From Boswellia sacra (Eukaryota; Streptophyta; Magnoliopsida; Sapindales; Burseraceae): DNA of 64,000 bases. The position numbers and the translations under genes are program-made. The notes below the pieces were generated by a model. It was not told the DNA's origin and did not search any database. It saw only the letters and a list, made by a program, of their open reading frames with translations. The stretch is taken from the NCBI GenBank assembly GCA_013180625.2, contig SNVD02002676.1, forward strand, positions 38,637-102,636, read 5' to 3'. The first letter of the stretch is position 1, and every line of letters starts with the position of its first letter. Shown piece by piece: positions 62,166-64,000 of this stretch.

Positions 62166-64000
62166 AAAAAGAAGTTATGCAACACTTTTTGCACGTTGCT
62201 GAAAACCATTTTTCAGAACATGCATTTAAGGCATGTTGCGAAAAACTATATTTTGCAACGTGCACTCAACGCGTGTTGCGAAAGCTGCGTTGCTGTAGGC
62301 TTTTTTTCTTCTAGTGATCTAAGATGCAATCAAGAGAATAACAATAATGAACAATCACAGGTGGAAGTAAATATAAAGAGGACAGGGATAGAGAGAGTGC
62401 AAACTCAATTTACGTGGTTTGGCAAACCTTGCCTACGTCCACGGGCTCCTAGCTCCTCCACAAGCTAGGCTTTTCACTAAGTTGTAGAATTCTTTACAAC
62501 TTGCTTGATGAACAACCTCACCAAGACTCTTCTTTCAATCCTTGATAACACCACACCAAGAATTCTTTACGACTTGCTTGATAAACAACCTCATCAAGGC
62601 TTTTTCCTTTAACCCTTGATAACACCACACCAAGAGTTCTTTCAATTCAACTTTTGATAGCACCACACCAAGAGTTCTCTCAATTTCTCAACTCTTGATA
62701 ACACCACACCAAGAGTTCTCTCAAGTGTCTAACTCTTGATAACACCACATCAAGAGTTCTCTCAAGTGTTGAACTCTTGACAACACCATACCAAGAGTTT
62801 TCTCAAGGATAACTATTATCCTTTATAAGAAGATCTCACTCTCACCATAATACAAGAACAAAGATAATTTTTTATAATAAAGTACAACTCTCCTCAAAGA
62901 GTAGATAAAGAATATAAAAGCTCTCTAAATTTAATATTTCTCTTATTAGTGGCTTGATGGATTCTTGTTGAATGCATAGGAGAAGGGCTCCTTTTATAGG
63001 CAAATGAGATGAACTTAATCAAGTGAAGGCACCAACTCAAAATTTTCTGCCCACCATAAAAACCATAATTTTGTTGGCCATTTTTGTTAATGTTCTATTT
63101 GAAACGTGGAAATATGCAAAACATAAAAGATCTGCATATTTGAATAGGCTTTCCAATGCATTAAGAATCAAATCATTTGGATATCTTTATCTCAAGATAT
63201 GGACAAAAGACTATTCGGTGCAAATGTCAAATGATTTTTCTTCCTTATGTCAGTCCACTGATTTGCATGGTGTTTATGTCAGAACTTTGTTTGAAATTTG
63301 AATTTCTTCAAAGCATGAAAGATTTTTATATTTAAATAAGCTTTCCAAAACATTAAGAATCAGGTCTTTTGGATGTCTATATCTCAAGATATGGAAAAAC
63401 GACTATTCGGTGCACATGTTAGTTGATTTTTTTTCTTTGTGTCAGTCCACCGACTTGCATCTTGATCATGTCGGCCTTCCATTTGAATTTTGAATTTCTT
63501 CAAAAACTATAAAATGTGCTCCATTAAATCAACTTTCCAATTCTTTAAGAATCAAGTCATTTGGATATCTCTAGCTTAAGATGTATCCAAAAAAGCATTC
63601 GGTGTTCATGTCAATTGCTTCTATTTATCCTTTAACTTGCATGATGATGTGGATAACCTTTCACTTGAAATTTGAATTTCTTTAAAACATATAAAATGTT
63701 ACTAATTTAGTAAGCTTTCCAAAGGCTTAAGAATCTTGTCATTTGGACATTTATAGAGAAATATGTGATCAATTGATTGAACATTGCTCATCTATCACAT
63801 TCCTTGAGTCAAACCTTAATCTTAAACTTTAGTGCCTTTAACATGTAGTCTTGCCCTTAGCTTCAACACTTCATTTTAATAAGCCTCTTCTTGATTTTAT
63901 GAGAATTTCATTGATCTTATTCTTGCACATAAATAAACATATTAGTAATACCTGAATGAATCAATGTGTATTGTTATCATCAAAATTATCATGTAGCCTT

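Overview
The window is plant nuclear DNA, almost certainly eudicot: AT-rich, with GT-AG introns, class IV (GH19) chitinase genes, an Athila-like Ty3/gypsy retrotransposon, CACTA and hAT transposons, and fragments of many conserved plant genes. I cannot name the species. No gene here is clearly complete in its normal host context. The window is best read as a deep nest of transposons, several of which carry pieces of host genes.

Left third (1-18461). Eight phase-consistent exons of a large glycine-rich membrane protein gene (1001-5891) run on the + strand and stop abruptly. They lead into a 1.7/1.9-kb tandem duplication whose units each hold two exons of an unrecognised gene, then an array of TATTTGACGGTT-type motifs ending in the CACTA-type tip CTTGTAGTG/A. 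That tip (9667) lies directly against a class IV chitinase gene that lacks its signal peptide and chitin-binding domain. The left end of this element would lie before base 1. Downstream are a cullin pseudogene fragment, a second chitinase (14571-15837) that is a clear pseudogene, and small TIR elements.

Middle (18462-37370). A small hAT element with an imperfect 8-bp target duplication has been split by two later insertions. The first is a full-length 11,254-bp Athila-like LTR retrotransposon (19059-30312; 1,371-bp LTRs; TSD CTTAA). Its gag-pol is decayed, but it carries an intact, intronless LONELY GUY (LOG) cytokinin-activation ORF in the position where Athila elements carry env-like sequence. 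The pol gene contains a perfect 38-bp Tn5 mosaic-end dimer, a sequencing-library artefact. The second insertion is a copia-like solo LTR (30367-37101), itself split by a 4.8-kb CACTA element (30400-35216, TSD GGA).

Right third (39134-64000). An Athila-family LTR fragment is cut by an antisense gypsy element (LTR 39731-40248, then decayed integrase). That gypsy pol is cut by a 1.8-kb CACTA carrying diphthine synthase (DPH5) exons (40659-42486, TSD CCT), and again by a second copy of the copia-like LTR (from 42606). The LTR is cut by a 19.6-kb CACTA (42753-62316, TSD ATC), which appears to contain another CACTA of about 16 kb (44786-60866). The innermost element holds exons, with introns, of at least eight host genes: NIPA Mg transporter, 3-hydroxyisobutyryl-CoA hydrolase, a SPOC-like protein, UDP-glucose pyrophosphorylase, CCT-theta, two unrecognised genes and a peroxisomal NAD carrier, all on the minus strand. 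An oppositely oriented NIN-like-protein fragment follows.

The most notable signals are the LOG gene inside a retrotransposon, the multi-gene same-strand cargo of the nested CACTA, and the adapter artefact. All coordinates and target duplications were read by eye; no search was run.
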